From Charina bottae (lineage: Eukaryota > Chordata > Lepidosauria > Squamata > Charinaidae), in NCBI GenBank assembly GCA_023362775.1, contig JALMGJ010000006.1, positions 13,433,501-13,497,500 of the forward strand: a DNA stretch of 64,000 bases, read 5' to 3'. The notes beneath the pieces were generated by a model, which made no database searches, was not told where the DNA came from, and worked only from the letters and a program-made list of their open reading frames with translations. A program made the position numbers and the translations under genes. Every line of letters starts with the position of its first letter. Positions within the stretch are counted from its first letter, which is position 1. This document shows, in pieces, positions 23,519 to 36,000 of this stretch.

Positions 23519-23823
23519 TAAAATGCCATGGTGTTGGCATGCATGTACATAATAGCAGCATTTGTGTGATGACATTACTGTCCGTGTGTCTTCATTTTCA
23601 CATTATTATAATTTATTGCTAACATGGCTGCCATCTAGTGACAATCATGGCATATGAAAGATTATGAATGGGAATGGAAGTGGAGTAAATGATAAGCACC
23701 ATGAGATAACAAATGAAATTAATGGGGGGAAAAACAGATACTGTATGACATGTACCTGTGAAACTTTGAGAAAGGTTAAGGTTGTAAATAAAGGTGGTCT
23801 AATTTTGTGGAGTTGATGAATAG

Positions 23824-24085
23824 ATGCTGGAAAGTGAAGGTGTAGGTTTAATTATAAATGAAAGGACTAAAATGTATGTCAGAAAGTATGGGTTGATGTC
23901 ATATAGTTGGGTTTGTATGAAAATAGGAATCCATTGGTTAGTGATAGTTGCATGTTATATTCCTGTGAATGGTGATAACAGAAGAATCAGATGTGAGTTT
24001 TGGGGAAACGTGTGCAACATCCTTAATGTGATCCAGGAGAAAAATATTCTGTTAGGTGGGTGGGGAACAAGATGAAAGAGTATAG
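23824..24085 (+). mobile_element. Possible LINE endonuclease relic
   Basis: An 83-codon open frame with GVGLIINE near the start and an ACYIPVNGDN segment, reminiscent of the LINE endonuclease GVA.I and YAPT boxes. Weak similarity by eye only. Confidence 0.35.
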
Positions 24086-24374
24086 GAAAAGTGATTGGAT
24101 CATTCAGAGGCTCAAAAATGAATGAGAATGATGACTCGTAAGAACCTGCTTAGAAAGCTTTGTCCCAGGCAGTTTACAATCAAAATGTTGGTCTCTTCTT
24201 TATTTACTATTAGTAAATAGTTCATGACTTCATCAGCTCTGTTGAGGCACATTAATGTTCAACTAGCTTTTCTCAGGGAGACTTTAGTTTCAAGAGTAGA
24301 CTAGGGTGACAGAAATGTCTCCTCAGTTCTGTCATGACAAAACATTCTTTATCTGTTTTCTTTTTCTCTTCCTT

Positions 24375-24857
24375 CATTACAATTGCCCTTCAGCTCCTAT
24401 AGCTCCAACAGAATATTCATATTGTCCCAAACCCACACCATACCTCTTGCACACCCTTGCCCACACTCCCCAACCCACACTATGCCTCTCATGCACCCAC
24501 TTGCACCCTTGTGCACCCTCCCCAAACCATGCCATGCCTCTCACACACACCCTCACACCCTCAGGCACCCTCCCCGACCCACGCTGCACTTCTCATGCAT
24601 CCCTTCACTCCCTCCCCACCCAGTAGCAGCCACTCACCTGCTGGCCAGCCTGGGACTTGCAACTTCCTGCCAGCTTCCCCACTGACTTTGTTTGTGGGAA
24701 GCTGGCAGGAAGTTGCCTTGCCTAATGACTGTGGGATTCGGTTAACGATGGCAACCAGGGATTGCCATTGCTAAGCAATGCCGTTGTGCTTTACGACTGC
24801 ATCACGTAGTGATGGAAATTCCGGTCCCAATTGCCGTTGTAGGTTGACTACCTGTAA
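24375..24857. mobile_element. Fold-back element with a C-rich minisatellite
   Basis: The right end, gttgactacctgta, is the reverse complement of a short-inverted-repeat terminus (tacaggtagtc) common in squamate non-autonomous DNA transposons. Inside, caacttcctgccagcttccc pairs with its inverse at 24697-24716. The left half (24420-24620) is a degenerate tandem array of caccctccccaacccac-type units. Confidence 0.55.
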
Positions 24858-25774
24858 CAGAAATAGTTTTCAGACATAGCAAATCTATATTATTTTCTGA
24901 GGAGTAAAAGAACAAAATTTGTTATGATCAAACAGAATTCTTCCGTTTTCAGAAAGGTTGTTGTTACATACTACTTAACATTTTCCTCACCCTCATGTGC
25001 CGGCTAGAGGTGGACTGAGTTTATGTATTTGGAAATAGTCCTCTAGGAAGAGAAATGTTGCCTATTGTAAGAGAAAGGTTGCTACTTTTGAAATTTCATG
25101 CTGCAAAATATATACAGATGGCTTTTTAATGTTGAAGCTAATGAGAACCATTTGCAAATAGAAGAGTAGTAATTCTATGAAGATAACTAAATGACAATGG
25201 GCCATGAAAAACTTGTTATAATATCCTTGCGATTAGTGGTCTACTCTCTGTACTCAGTGGCATTCCTCACATACATATTCTCCAAGGCAAACACTCAGCA
25301 AATGTAGCAGAAGTGCTAGTAGGAAAAGGGGAAAAGAAACTAATGAATAAATAATTCAATTGTCTAAGACAATGTCCTTATTACACTATTCACCTTTGGG
25401 TATCACTTTTCTTTGTCTAACTGAATATTGTTCATCTGACTGTTAATGACTCTTACAAATGTTCCGCTACTTTCCATGATGAACCATGAACCATGTATTT
25501 AATATGTGTGACAATGACCCAATTCTTACTGAAGAGGTAAGATGATAGATGTTCAGATGCTCCTACTGTATATACAAAAAATAAAATTTAATGTGTAAAA
25601 ATCTATTATTCAAGAAGAATTGGCAAGGCTAGGCCCTGCTTATTTAATCTGATACTTCTCTGAGAAAGTTTTACCATGCAGTAACATTAGGCCTGTATCA
25701 TTCAATTAATCAATATGCCAATATTTGGACATACATGATTAATCAAGAAGGTATGGCAAAAGTAGTAGTAGTAT
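24858..25774. other. No recognisable feature
   Basis: Intergenic AT-rich DNA. I see no coding sequence or named repeat. Confidence 0.5.
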
Positions 25775-25965
25775 TTATTCATTCATTCATTTATTTATTT
25801 AATTATTTAAATTTATATGACCGCCCAACTCCCCCAACGGGAGACTCTGGGCGGTTTACAATAAAATTGAAGTTAAAATATAAATATAAAATTACAAATT
25901 AATAACATGACATAAATAAATACAAAATCCAATCCGGCAAGTATCTCAAATAATAGGGAGGATGT
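25775..25965 (-). mobile_element. L2 LINE 3' end, antisense
   Basis: TTTA-rich tail followed by accgcccaactcccccaacg and ctctgggcggtttacaat. The same 3' UTR end is seen beside the coding L2 copy at 32990-33120. Confidence 0.85.
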
Positions 25966-26374
25966 ATGTATTTATTCGGTCAATGACCAGCAAAGGTACG
26001 GCAAAAAGAAAGCAAAGAAGCTAATTGCAAGGATTTGATTTTGAAACCTTAGGATTTAAATTCCTATCAGACTGCCCTATTCTAAATGTATTTACTTATG
26101 TAATTTATAATCTATCTTTCTGCCAACAGCCAGCACTCAATGTGGCAGACAAGAAAATGAAATTAAAATGCAGCTAAAAACAATTCAAATATAATTTTCA
26201 ACACCATAAAAACATCTCAAACACCTAGCATGCCTCAAATTGCCAAAAGTCTGCCAAAATAAAGATGCTTTTGCTGGTCAGCAGGAAGACATCACAAGAT
26301 AACCTCCTTGATTAACTTTGGTACAGAATTCCAAGGCTTAGAAGCACTCCACTGTACCCCACACCCCAATACAA

Positions 26375-26377
<3 letters not shown>

Positions 26378-26411
<34 letters not shown>
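26378..26411. repeat. (CA)n microsatellite
   Basis: Pure CA dinucleotide run. Confidence 0.95.
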
Positions 26412-26412
<1 letters not shown>

Positions 26413-26489
26413 CCCATGCTCCCTGAAAACTACTACTAATAACCCTAGACGAGAGGGAATTTGTGATTTGAGGCCCTAGGTCAGTGTTT

Positions 26490-26583
26490 CTCAACCTTGG
26501 CAACTTTAATGAGCATCCTGGCTGGGGAATACTGGGAGTTGAAGTCTACACATCTTAAAGTTGTCAAAGTTGAGAAACACTGC
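26490..26583. mobile_element. hAT-like MITE hairpin
   Basis: Ends are cagtgtttctcaaccttgg and gttgagaaacactg, a palindrome flanked by near-identical 8-bp duplications ccctaggt and ctctaggt. The same family occurs at 36723-36857. An 8-bp duplication is typical of hAT elements. Confidence 0.8.
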
Positions 26584-27310
26584 TCTAGGTACTTCAGTTG
26601 TTTGAAGTGCTAGAACAGTTGATAAGTGAAAAAGTTTTGCGTACTGTATGCTTTCTCCTAGGAAGGCTACCTCCCATTATCCTTTGAATGCCAGACAAAA
26701 CATGATTTCCCCCCTAGGAATTTGAGACTTACTAATATTTTAATTTAGAATAGTTTTAATTTTACTGCCTATTTGAATTAGCTGTTGTTATCATATTTTA
26801 CTGATTGGTATTCTCTTATTTTCAAAATCCATTTAGAACAATAACAGTATTAGGCCAATTCAAAGCTGACACTCCACCTGTTTTTAAGGTTTAATAAAGC
26901 TATTACCCAAATACAGATTTTTAAATTTTACTCCTGTCCAATATAGCTACCTTTGTTTTTCTTCAAAAATGAATTATATTAATGGTCATTCATAAGTCCT
27001 TTGGGTTGTTTGTTTTATTGTGGTATAAATATAGAGCCACCTTTTTCTTTGACACCATATTAAAGAAGCTCCTGTCTTTTGCTTCATGTTCAAAGAAAGA
27101 AATGAAATACTCACTAACCTAGACACCACTGACCTGGATACTGTTCATTGTGAAGGACTGCATGTTTTCATGAACTATCGGGCGATAAATCAAAGAGATC
27201 AGCTGGAATGTACTACACAACTGTTGTTTTATTTGACCATTATTTCATTCACACAGGCATTGCAGCAACTATAATGATCCATCATTTCCAGATGCCTTCA
27301 CCTCCTTTCT

Positions 27311-28176
27311 CTAAGTCATCATCAGTATATCCCAAGAGATTGAAGTGCGAGTGACTGGGAGCCTTCTCCGAAATTGTCTCCATGTTTCACCTGACAAATC
27401 GTGGAGGCTTTCCACCATATCCATCTGAAATTGGTTATCTTCAACTTCAATAAATTTCTCAAAATCCAAGGCAAATTGGTCCCGATGAATTAAATATATG
27501 GAACCGTCAACAGTTTTACTTGCTGTCCAGTGAAGGTTAGCTATTCTGAAATAATGTAGCTTCACATTAAGGTACCCTCTGATTTCTGAAACAGGTGGAG
27601 TTACTGCAATTATCCACTCTGATTTCCAGAGAACATTCCAGAATTTCTTATACTGATGGCTTTCCATGCAGACCACAAGAAATGGTCTATTTCTAATAGT
27701 TTTTCTGTAGACACGACAAGTTCCTGAAAGGAAATGTCTCTTCATGTAGGTTTCCAAGGTCACATTAAGGGTTTCTCTCCATAATTCTGCCTTATCTTTC
27801 CTAATATTACAATAAAGCAGAATTTTGTCAGGTCTTCTGTTCAGGTGATCCAATGTGAAGGAAAGCTTGATCTGTGGATCAAAGTAGCGATCCCCTCCCA
27901 TGTCATTATGGCGAGTCACCAGAACACTGTCCCCTTTTATGTTCACAGCTGTGAAGTTCTTCTTGCAGTTATTGGCACACACCTGAGCAGTCCCATGCTT
28001 CATGAGTGTATCATCACAAACCAGAAAGCGAAGGTCTTCAAAAACATTCTTGAGTTCACCTGGAGGAGACTGTTTTAGCAAATTGCATATGAATTTTATT
28101 TTCATTGCTTTAGCTGCTTCTTCTTGGGATATTTCAGATTCTGTAGGGGGTGATGGTTCTAAATCAGGAAATGAGA
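27311..28176 (-). CDS. CAPZA3: CAPZA3 terminal exon: complete capping protein alpha domain
   Basis: The exon starts after a strong acceptor (rc ttgtttcttctgcag) in phase 1 and encodes 287 residues to the stop at 27311. That is close to the 286 of CAPZA1/2, so the whole domain sits in one exon. Landmarks in order are SQEEAAKAMKIKFICNL, SPPGELKNVFEDLRFL, YFDPQIKLSFTLDHL, CRVYRKT, VVCMESHQYKKFWN, LWKSEWI and RRLPVTRTSISWD. It is strongly diverged from CAPZA1/2, as expected for CAPZA3. A methionine at 28105 could start a shorter 264-residue form, but it would remove the conserved first helix. The C terminus stops soon after LPVTRT, about nine residues earlier than CAPZA1. Confidence 0.9.
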
Positions 28177-31100
28177 CTGCAGAAGAAACAAGAGCTCTTT
28201 TAAATGTTTGTTTTATGAATTAAACTCTACACTGCTTACTGACATTTCTTCCAAAATAGAATGAAGTAGTTTTTCATTTTGGATCATTCTTAATTGTCGC
28301 TTCCAGAAATCAGTCTAGAACTTCCCAGGATTAAGCTAAATCTAAAATTGAACATGAGCTTATCTGGAGTTTCAGTAGAAGTTATAAGATCTTTGAATAG
28401 TAGTTCATTGCAAATTAAATATGAGTCAGCAGTGTGACTGAAAAAATCCCTCCAATCCTAAAAATGAAATGCAACTTATGTTGCATTAACTGAAATATTA
28501 CTTGTTTATTTATCACATTTGTACGGCTGCCTGACTCCATAGCAACTCTACATGGTGTACATATTAAAAACATACAATAGACTTCCAGAGAAAATAACAC
28601 CAGCATCTTCTCAATCACACTGCATTCTCCCAAAGGGCCTACTACTCAACCTAATCCAAGGCCTGGGGGCAGAGTCAGGGTTTAAGGGCCCACTTGAACA
28701 AAGCCATGATATGGGCAATGCACATCTCTGGAGGGATGCTGTTCCAGAGGGAAAATGCCACAACAGAGAATGAAACTGTTTAATTGATGGGACACAAAGC
28801 ATACCAACTCTGTCAGATTGAATAGGATGGGCAGACACTGAAGGAGATATACGGTCTCTCAGGCAGGTAGGCCCTATGAAGGGTTTTATGGATATAGAGG
28901 GAACTGGGAATGGCCTTAAAGGACAGGAGGAAGAGCCTCTGGCAAGGCAGTAATCGGACAAGTGGGACTTGACTCCATTCCAAGAAACTGGTTTGAGCAA
29001 ATGTCTCAGATAGACCTTCCCTAGTTCACACAGGGAGGGAGGGAGGAAGCACATTCAGACTTGCAAGATTCTGTTACTATAGCTGTTACAATAAAGGAAG
29101 TAATGAGTTACATGGTGTGGGTTTCTTAGTCTGGTCTACCTTAAAGGGATAACACCACTCTTGCAAGTCTCCTATTCTCTTTCTAGAGAGGCAGACAATC
29201 TCATCTTGGTGACTAAAGATACCCTCTGATCCTTAGGGCATATGCTATCCACTGAGCATCCCTCTGCAGCATTGTTGGGTGTACCAGCAGCAAGTGGATA
29301 TACGAATAACCAATTTACAAAATGTGGAGTCCTTGGTGCTCGCTGAGCTTGGTTGTTTGCTTGCAGACATACCATTACCTAACTAGATAACATCATCAGT
29401 GTGAGTGAGTGTGGGGTTTGTTTATATAGAGTAGCTTGTCCTGCCAATTTTGGTGGGGGTGTCATTTTCTCTTTGGTAGCTCCTTGATTAGGGTATTGTT
29501 CTCTGCTTGATTGTTTGCCTGGTGTTAATCCCTGATTATCTGGGTGTTGGTTGCTGGAGAGGATGTGTTCTTGTATTTTTGTTTCCTTCTTGCTGCTTTT
29601 TTACTGTCTCTTTTGGTGGTAAATATGGTGTGTAAATTTATGGTGTGCAAATATATGGTGACAGCAGGCAAGCATACTTTATTGTTTCTATTACTCTTTG
29701 TTTAGATTCAAACTAGAGAATAGAACTCTCTGCTCTTCTGGACTCAGGGTTAGGCTGACCATACATCCTGTTTTGAACGGGACTGTCCCGTTTTTTCACC
29801 ATTTCTGGAGCGTCCCGTCATTATACTAAAAATCTCAATTTTGTCTGTTTTTTAAACTCGGAGGGAACCCGGAGGAGGAATTGCCCCCACCCACCAGCGC
29901 AGCAAAGGAGGTGGGAGGGGCGGGCCGAGCAGCGCGACAGGCGGAGGTGATTCCCCTTCTGGGTTCCCTCCAATCAGCTGCTCTGCCCCCACCCATCGCG
30001 CTGCCCAGACCTGTGCGCTGATAGGTTGTGGCTGGTTGGGGGGCAGTGGGGAGTCGCCTCTGCCTATCAGCACTTGGTAGGGGAGGGGCGGGCAGCACAG
30101 TGGGTGGGGGCAGAGCAGCTGATTGGAGGGAACCCGGAAGGGGAATCACCTCTGCCCACTGCCCCGCCCACACCGCCAACAGGAGGAGGCAACCACCCCT
30201 GTCCTGTTTTTGTCTCAAGGAAATATGGTCAGTCTCCTCAGGGTTGACCACTAATTTCATAGATAAAGCTACAGGACAAAGATTAAAGTTGCCAATCCAG
30301 TGGTTGTTGTGGGTCTTCCAGGCTGCCAATCCAGACTTTTGAAAGACCAATGATGATTGAGATAACAAATGGACAGCCACTGAAAATGGGGCTGGTTTTG
30401 CAGTGCACTGATCAATTGCTGCTAACAATCCAAGATCACACAGAACTCATACCATTCTATGTACAGTAACTGCTTCCTTGCAAGTACCCATAGTCTTGGG
30501 AACCAAGTGGCTGTAGTTACATAATGCAGATGTGGGCTGGACACAAGGGACAATTTCATTACCATCCCCAAAATGCCAGCAACACTGATAGCAAGCACTG
30601 CATGTTCCCTCCCCCACCCCCAGCCCAATATGGCACAATGAAGTGACTACCTTGCCAGAGAAATACTCAGACTTTGCAGATATATTTGGGGAAGAAGAGG
30701 CAACTGTGATGCCTCCCAATCGAGCATATGATTGTACCATCAATTTGAAGCCAGGAGCCCAGATTCCCACAAAGAGGCAGTATCCCATGTCTACTCATGT
30801 GTTTGCCACTCTGAAAGAATATGTGGATGTCAGCGTAAGAAAAGGATTATTTGCTCTTCCAAATCCCAAGTATCCACACCATTTTTTATCCCCCAAAAGG
30901 ATGGCAAAATGGGGTGGGGGTAGGGGTAGGAAATAGGGACTGGTGGTGGTGGGTTGACAGGGACTGGCAGGGGGTGTCAAGAGTTCATGACTACAAAAAT
31001 CTGAACAAGGTGACTATTAGAGACCATTATCTGCTACCCCTTATTTCACATCTCCTACGCCATCTCCAAAAGGCATGCATTTTTACAAAATTGGACTTAA

Positions 31101-32985
31101 GAAGTGCTTCCAATTTGATCAGAATGAAGGAAGGACATGAATACTTAATCACATTTGATACAAGGTATGGCAAATGGATGAATCACAAGCAGGAGTTAAG
31201 ATTGCCGGGAGAAATATCAATAACCTCAGATATGCAGATGATACCACCCTAATGGCAAAAAGTGAAGAGGAACTAAAGAGCCTCTTGATGAGGGTGAAAG
31301 AGGAGAGTGCAAAAGCTGGCTTGAAACTCAACATTAAAAAAACTCAGATCATGGCATCTGGTCCCATCATTTCCTGGCAAATAGAAGGGAAAGAAATGGA
31401 AGCAGTGACAGATTTTATTTTCTTGGGCTCCAAGATCATGGCAGATGGTGACTGCAGCCATGAAATTAAAAGATGCTTGCTCCTTGGGAGGAAAGCTATG
31501 GCAAACCTAGACAGCATATTAAAAAGCAGAGACATCACCTTGCTGACAAAGGTCCGTATAGTTAAAGCTATGGTTTCCCAGTAGTAATGTATGGCTGTGA
31601 GAGTTGGACCATAAGGAAGGCTGAGCGCCAAAGAACTGATGCTTTCGAGCTGTGGTGCTGGAGAAGACTCTTAAGAGTCCCTTGGACTGCAAGGAGGTCA
31701 AATCAGTCAATCCTAAAGGAAATCAACCCTGACTGCTCATTGGAAGGACAGATACTGAAGCTGAAGCTCAAATACTTTGGCCACCTAATGCAAAGAGAGG
31801 ACTCACTGGAAAAGACCCTGATGCTGGGAAAGACTGAAGGCAAAAGGAGAAGGGGATGGCAGAGGATGAGATGGTTAGATAGCATCACTGATGTAACGAA
31901 CATGAATTTGAGTAAACTCCAGGAGACAGTGGAGGGCAGGAAGGCCTGGCGTGCTATGGTCCATGAGGTCACAAAGAGTCGGACATGACTAAACGACTGA
32001 ACAACAACAACAAAAATGGCAAATGGAATACACTGTGATGCCTTTTGGTTTGGTTAATTGTGGGGCTGTCTTATCTAGATTAATGAATGAAATATTTTTG
32101 GACAAGTATGTAGTGGTGTATTTAGATGACATATTGTTTTTTTCTGAGGATCCTTCCTGGAATGAGATGCATTTCAGTAACGTCTTAAAAAGGCTCCATG
32201 AACCCAAGCTTTTTGCCAAGTTAGAGAAGTATGCATTTGACCCCTCAATTAGACTACAGAATGAAGGCATACAGATGGATCCTACAAAGGTACAATCCAT
32301 GCTATCATGGTGCGCGCGCGCGCGCACACACACACACACAATATGAAAGATGTGCAACATTTTCTAGGCCTTGCTAACTTCTATCAGAAGTTCATTCCTA
32401 ATTTTGTAGATCACATAAAGCCACTTTCTCAGCTCCTAAAAAAGGGTCATCAATTCTTACGGTCTACTCAACAGCAAAAAACATCTCAAGAGTTGAAATA
32501 ACTCTTTGTTTCACAGCTGCTGTTCAAACACCTAGACCCTACCCACCAATTCATAGTACAGACTGATACTTCAGATGTGGCAGTAGGAGAAGTTCTCCAG
32601 GCAGGGGAGGAGGAGTGGGAGGACAGATTAGTTGCCTGGGGCAGACTGATTTAATAGGTCCATCTCCTTGTTTGTGTGTGGTGGTGGTGGTGGGGAGCCA
32701 GCAAGTCAAAAAAGCAATCACAGTATTCCAACCATGGGAAAGGGCTGATGACAATGTCCTCCACTACCAGATCACATTGCAACTACCCCAAACAAGATCC
32801 AGATCTACTGTGTGCATGTGTTGGACCTTCTATAATTTAGGTCACCATGGTGGTCATGAAGTCCTTAACTGTTTCAAAACAGGAATTTCAAAACCCCTTA
32901 GCAGTTTGATGTTTGCAGGGCTCACAGAAATCTCAACTCACTGTTAATTAACCCTTTCTTTCTAGAGTAAATGCATTTTGGTATT

Positions 32986-33020
<35 letters not shown>

Positions 33021-36000
33021 TTATTCAAATTTATCCCCGCCCATCTCCCAAATAAGGGACTCTGGGCGGTTTACAGAATAACAATAATTAAAATCTATAT
33101 ATAAAATTACAAACGATATAAAGATAATTATAAATCCAGATGGATAAGATATTCGTTAAAAGAAGGACATCAAATTAAGGGATTAGCCATCTCCATGAGA
33201 AACTATCCCTTCCTCCTTCCCATGCCAGGCGGCAGAACCAGGTCTTCAGCTGTTTCCTAAAGGTCAGGAGGGAGGAGATCTGTCTCAACTCTGGGGGCAA
33301 GCTGTTCCATAAAGTGGGCGCTGTCACAGAGAAGGCCCGCCTCCTAGACCCCATCCGATGACATTCTCTAATTGATGGGGTACGTAGCAGGGCCTCTCTG
33401 GATGACTGGGTGGGGCGGGCTGATAACATGGGGATCAGACGGTCCCTCAGGTATTCTGGTCCCATGCCATGTAGGGCTTTAAAGGTAATAACCAACACCT
33501 TGAATTGTACCCGGAAGCAAACCGGCACCCAATGCAGCTCGCGGAGCAACGGTGTTACATGTGCAGATCTTGGAGCACCCAATACTGCCCGCGCGGCCGC
33601 ATTCTGCACCAGCTGAAGCTTCCGAATAGTTTTCAAGGGTAGCCCCATGTAGAGCGCATTGCAATAATCTACATGGGAGATGACGAGAGCATGAGTGACT
33701 GTATGGAGGGCATCGCGTTCCAGGAATGGGCGTAACTGGCGCACCAACCGAAGTTGCGCAAAAGCCCTCCTAGCCACGACTGCCACCTGCTCTTCGAGCA
33801 GGAGTCGTGAGTCTAGAAGAACCCCCAGATTACGCACCGGTTCTGAATGGGGTAGTGCTACCCCATCGAGAACCAAAGATGATAATTTCCCAGAAGACGC
33901 TAAGCCATCAATCCACAGCCACTCGGTCTTACCAGGGTTCAATTGAAGCCTGTTGTTCCCCATCCAGGCCCTCACAGCCCCCAAGCACTGGGACAGGGTG
34001 GACACTGCATCGCTTACTTCACCAGGGATGGAGATGTACAATTGAGTATCATCGGCATTATGATGATACCTCATCCCATGGTGTCGGATGACCTTGCCCA
34101 GCAGTTTCATGTAGATGTTGAATAGGAGAGGAGAGAGAACCGAACCCTGCAGCACCCCACATAAGAGCGGTCGCGGGCTGGATCTCTCCTCCCCTATCAC
34201 CACCGACTGGGAACGGCCTCGGAGGAAGGAGGTGAACCAGCGTAAAACTACGCCGCCCACCCCCAACTCCCTAAGCCGCCCCAAAAGGATACCATGGTCG
34301 ATGGTATCGAAAGCCACTGAGAGATCCAAGAGAGCCAGGATGGATGCACTACCTCCATCCCGCTCCCGCCAGAGATCATCCATAAGCGCGACCAATGCAG
34401 TCTCCGTCCCATATCCCGGCCTGAAACCTGACTGAAAAGGGTCAAGATAATCCGCTTCATCAAGGGTCCTTTGAAGTTGCAATGCCACCACTTTCTCAAC
34501 CACCTTTCCCAAAATGGGAAGGTGGGAGACTGGATGAAAGTTGTCCAGGATGGTAGGGTCCAGGGATGGCTTCTTGAGGAGGGGGTGCACCAACGCCTCC
34601 TTAAAGGCAGTTGGGACCACCCCCTCCAACAAGGATGTATTAATCATAGCCTGGACCCATCCACCTGTCACCTCCCCGGCCGATTTCACCAGCCAGGAAG
34701 GGCAGGGATCTAAATGACATGTGGTGGGATTAACAATTCGAAGGATCCTGTCCACTTCCTCAGGTCCAACAGGATCAAATCGTTCCCAGATAATAGGGCA
34801 AGACCGCTCTCCCGGCATCTCCCCAGACTGCAATCCACGCATGGAGTCCAGCTTAGACTGAATCCGAGCGATTTTATCCTGCAGATGCTCAGAAAGTTCT
34901 TCTGCACGGCCCTGCAGGTGGGTGGTCGATACCACCCTACCCAAGAGAGATCGAGTAATCTTAAACAGGGCCGTCGGGCGGCATTCTGCGGATGCAATAA
35001 GAGCGGAGAAATATTTACGTTTCGCTGCTCTTACCGCCACAAGGTAGGCCTTAATAGCGGCTCTAGATTGTGTTCGGTTGAATTCCGTCTTCGTCTTTCT
35101 CCAGCGGCGCTCTAGACGTCTCTTCACCCTCTTCAAGGCCCTCAACTCCTCCGTAAACCACGGGGAGTGACGGGTCGAGTGGGGCTTGAGAGGTCGCATC
35201 GGCGCGATCCTGTCCAAGGCACCGGCCGCCTCCCTATTCCAAGTTGCGGCCAGTGCCTCCGCTGGACCGTGCAGCAGATCCTCAGGTATTACCTCAACCA
35301 AATATTAAAACAAATGGTCAAAATACCAAGCGTCAGAAAAATACCATTATTTTATTACTCTTTATTAAAAAATATATTACATCGCCCTTTCTTGGACCAA
35401 ATTTCTTATTGTTCAGACTTAGAGCATGCTAGACCCAGTGGCTGGAGGCATATAACATGCTTTCTTCTAAACTTGGGTTAACATAATAAACTTACTGTGA
35501 TTCATTCATTCATTCATTCATTTGATTCACAGGCTACTTTTTTTAGAACAGCCCAAAGTACCTCTTTCCTCCACTTTTGCCCACAGCAACAGCCTCTTCA
35601 ACTGGGTTGGGTTGGGGGAGTGTGACTGGTCCAACATCACCCATTGGGGATGATTGGAACCTGGTTTTCACTGGTTCTAGTCCAACATGTTAGAGAGCCT
35701 GTTTGGTGTAGTTGTTAAAGACTAGACTAGAAACCGAGAGACAGGTGAGTTCTAGTCCTGTCTTAGTCATAAAGCCAGCTGGGTGACCTTGAGCCAGCCA
35801 GTCTCTCTCAGCCCTAGGAAGAAGGCAATGATAAGCTACTTCTGAAAAATGCTGCCAAGAAAACTTGTCTATGTAGTCACCAGGAGTCAAACTGACTTGA
35901 AGGACATGCACACATACATACAGTCCAACATTAATTATTACACACTGTCTATGCTCCCAAAATTAATGTGGCTTAATATGATTTGCCTAATTTCTAAAAT

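Noticed and set aside
27311..28105. CAPZA3 as a simple intronless 264-codon gene starting at 28105
   Set aside because: That start omits the conserved first helix. The frame extends to a strong phase-1 acceptor at 28176, giving a full-length 287-residue domain and matching the phase of all upstream exons.
29835..30342. Pro/Ala-rich open frames
   Set aside because: They fall in the GC-rich palindromic core of a fold-back element and have no conserved domain.
30643..30936. Possible host gene encoding a 97-residue protein
   Set aside because: It is gypsy pol (VHDYKNLNKVTIRD and YLDD motifs follow), split by BovB and frameshifted.
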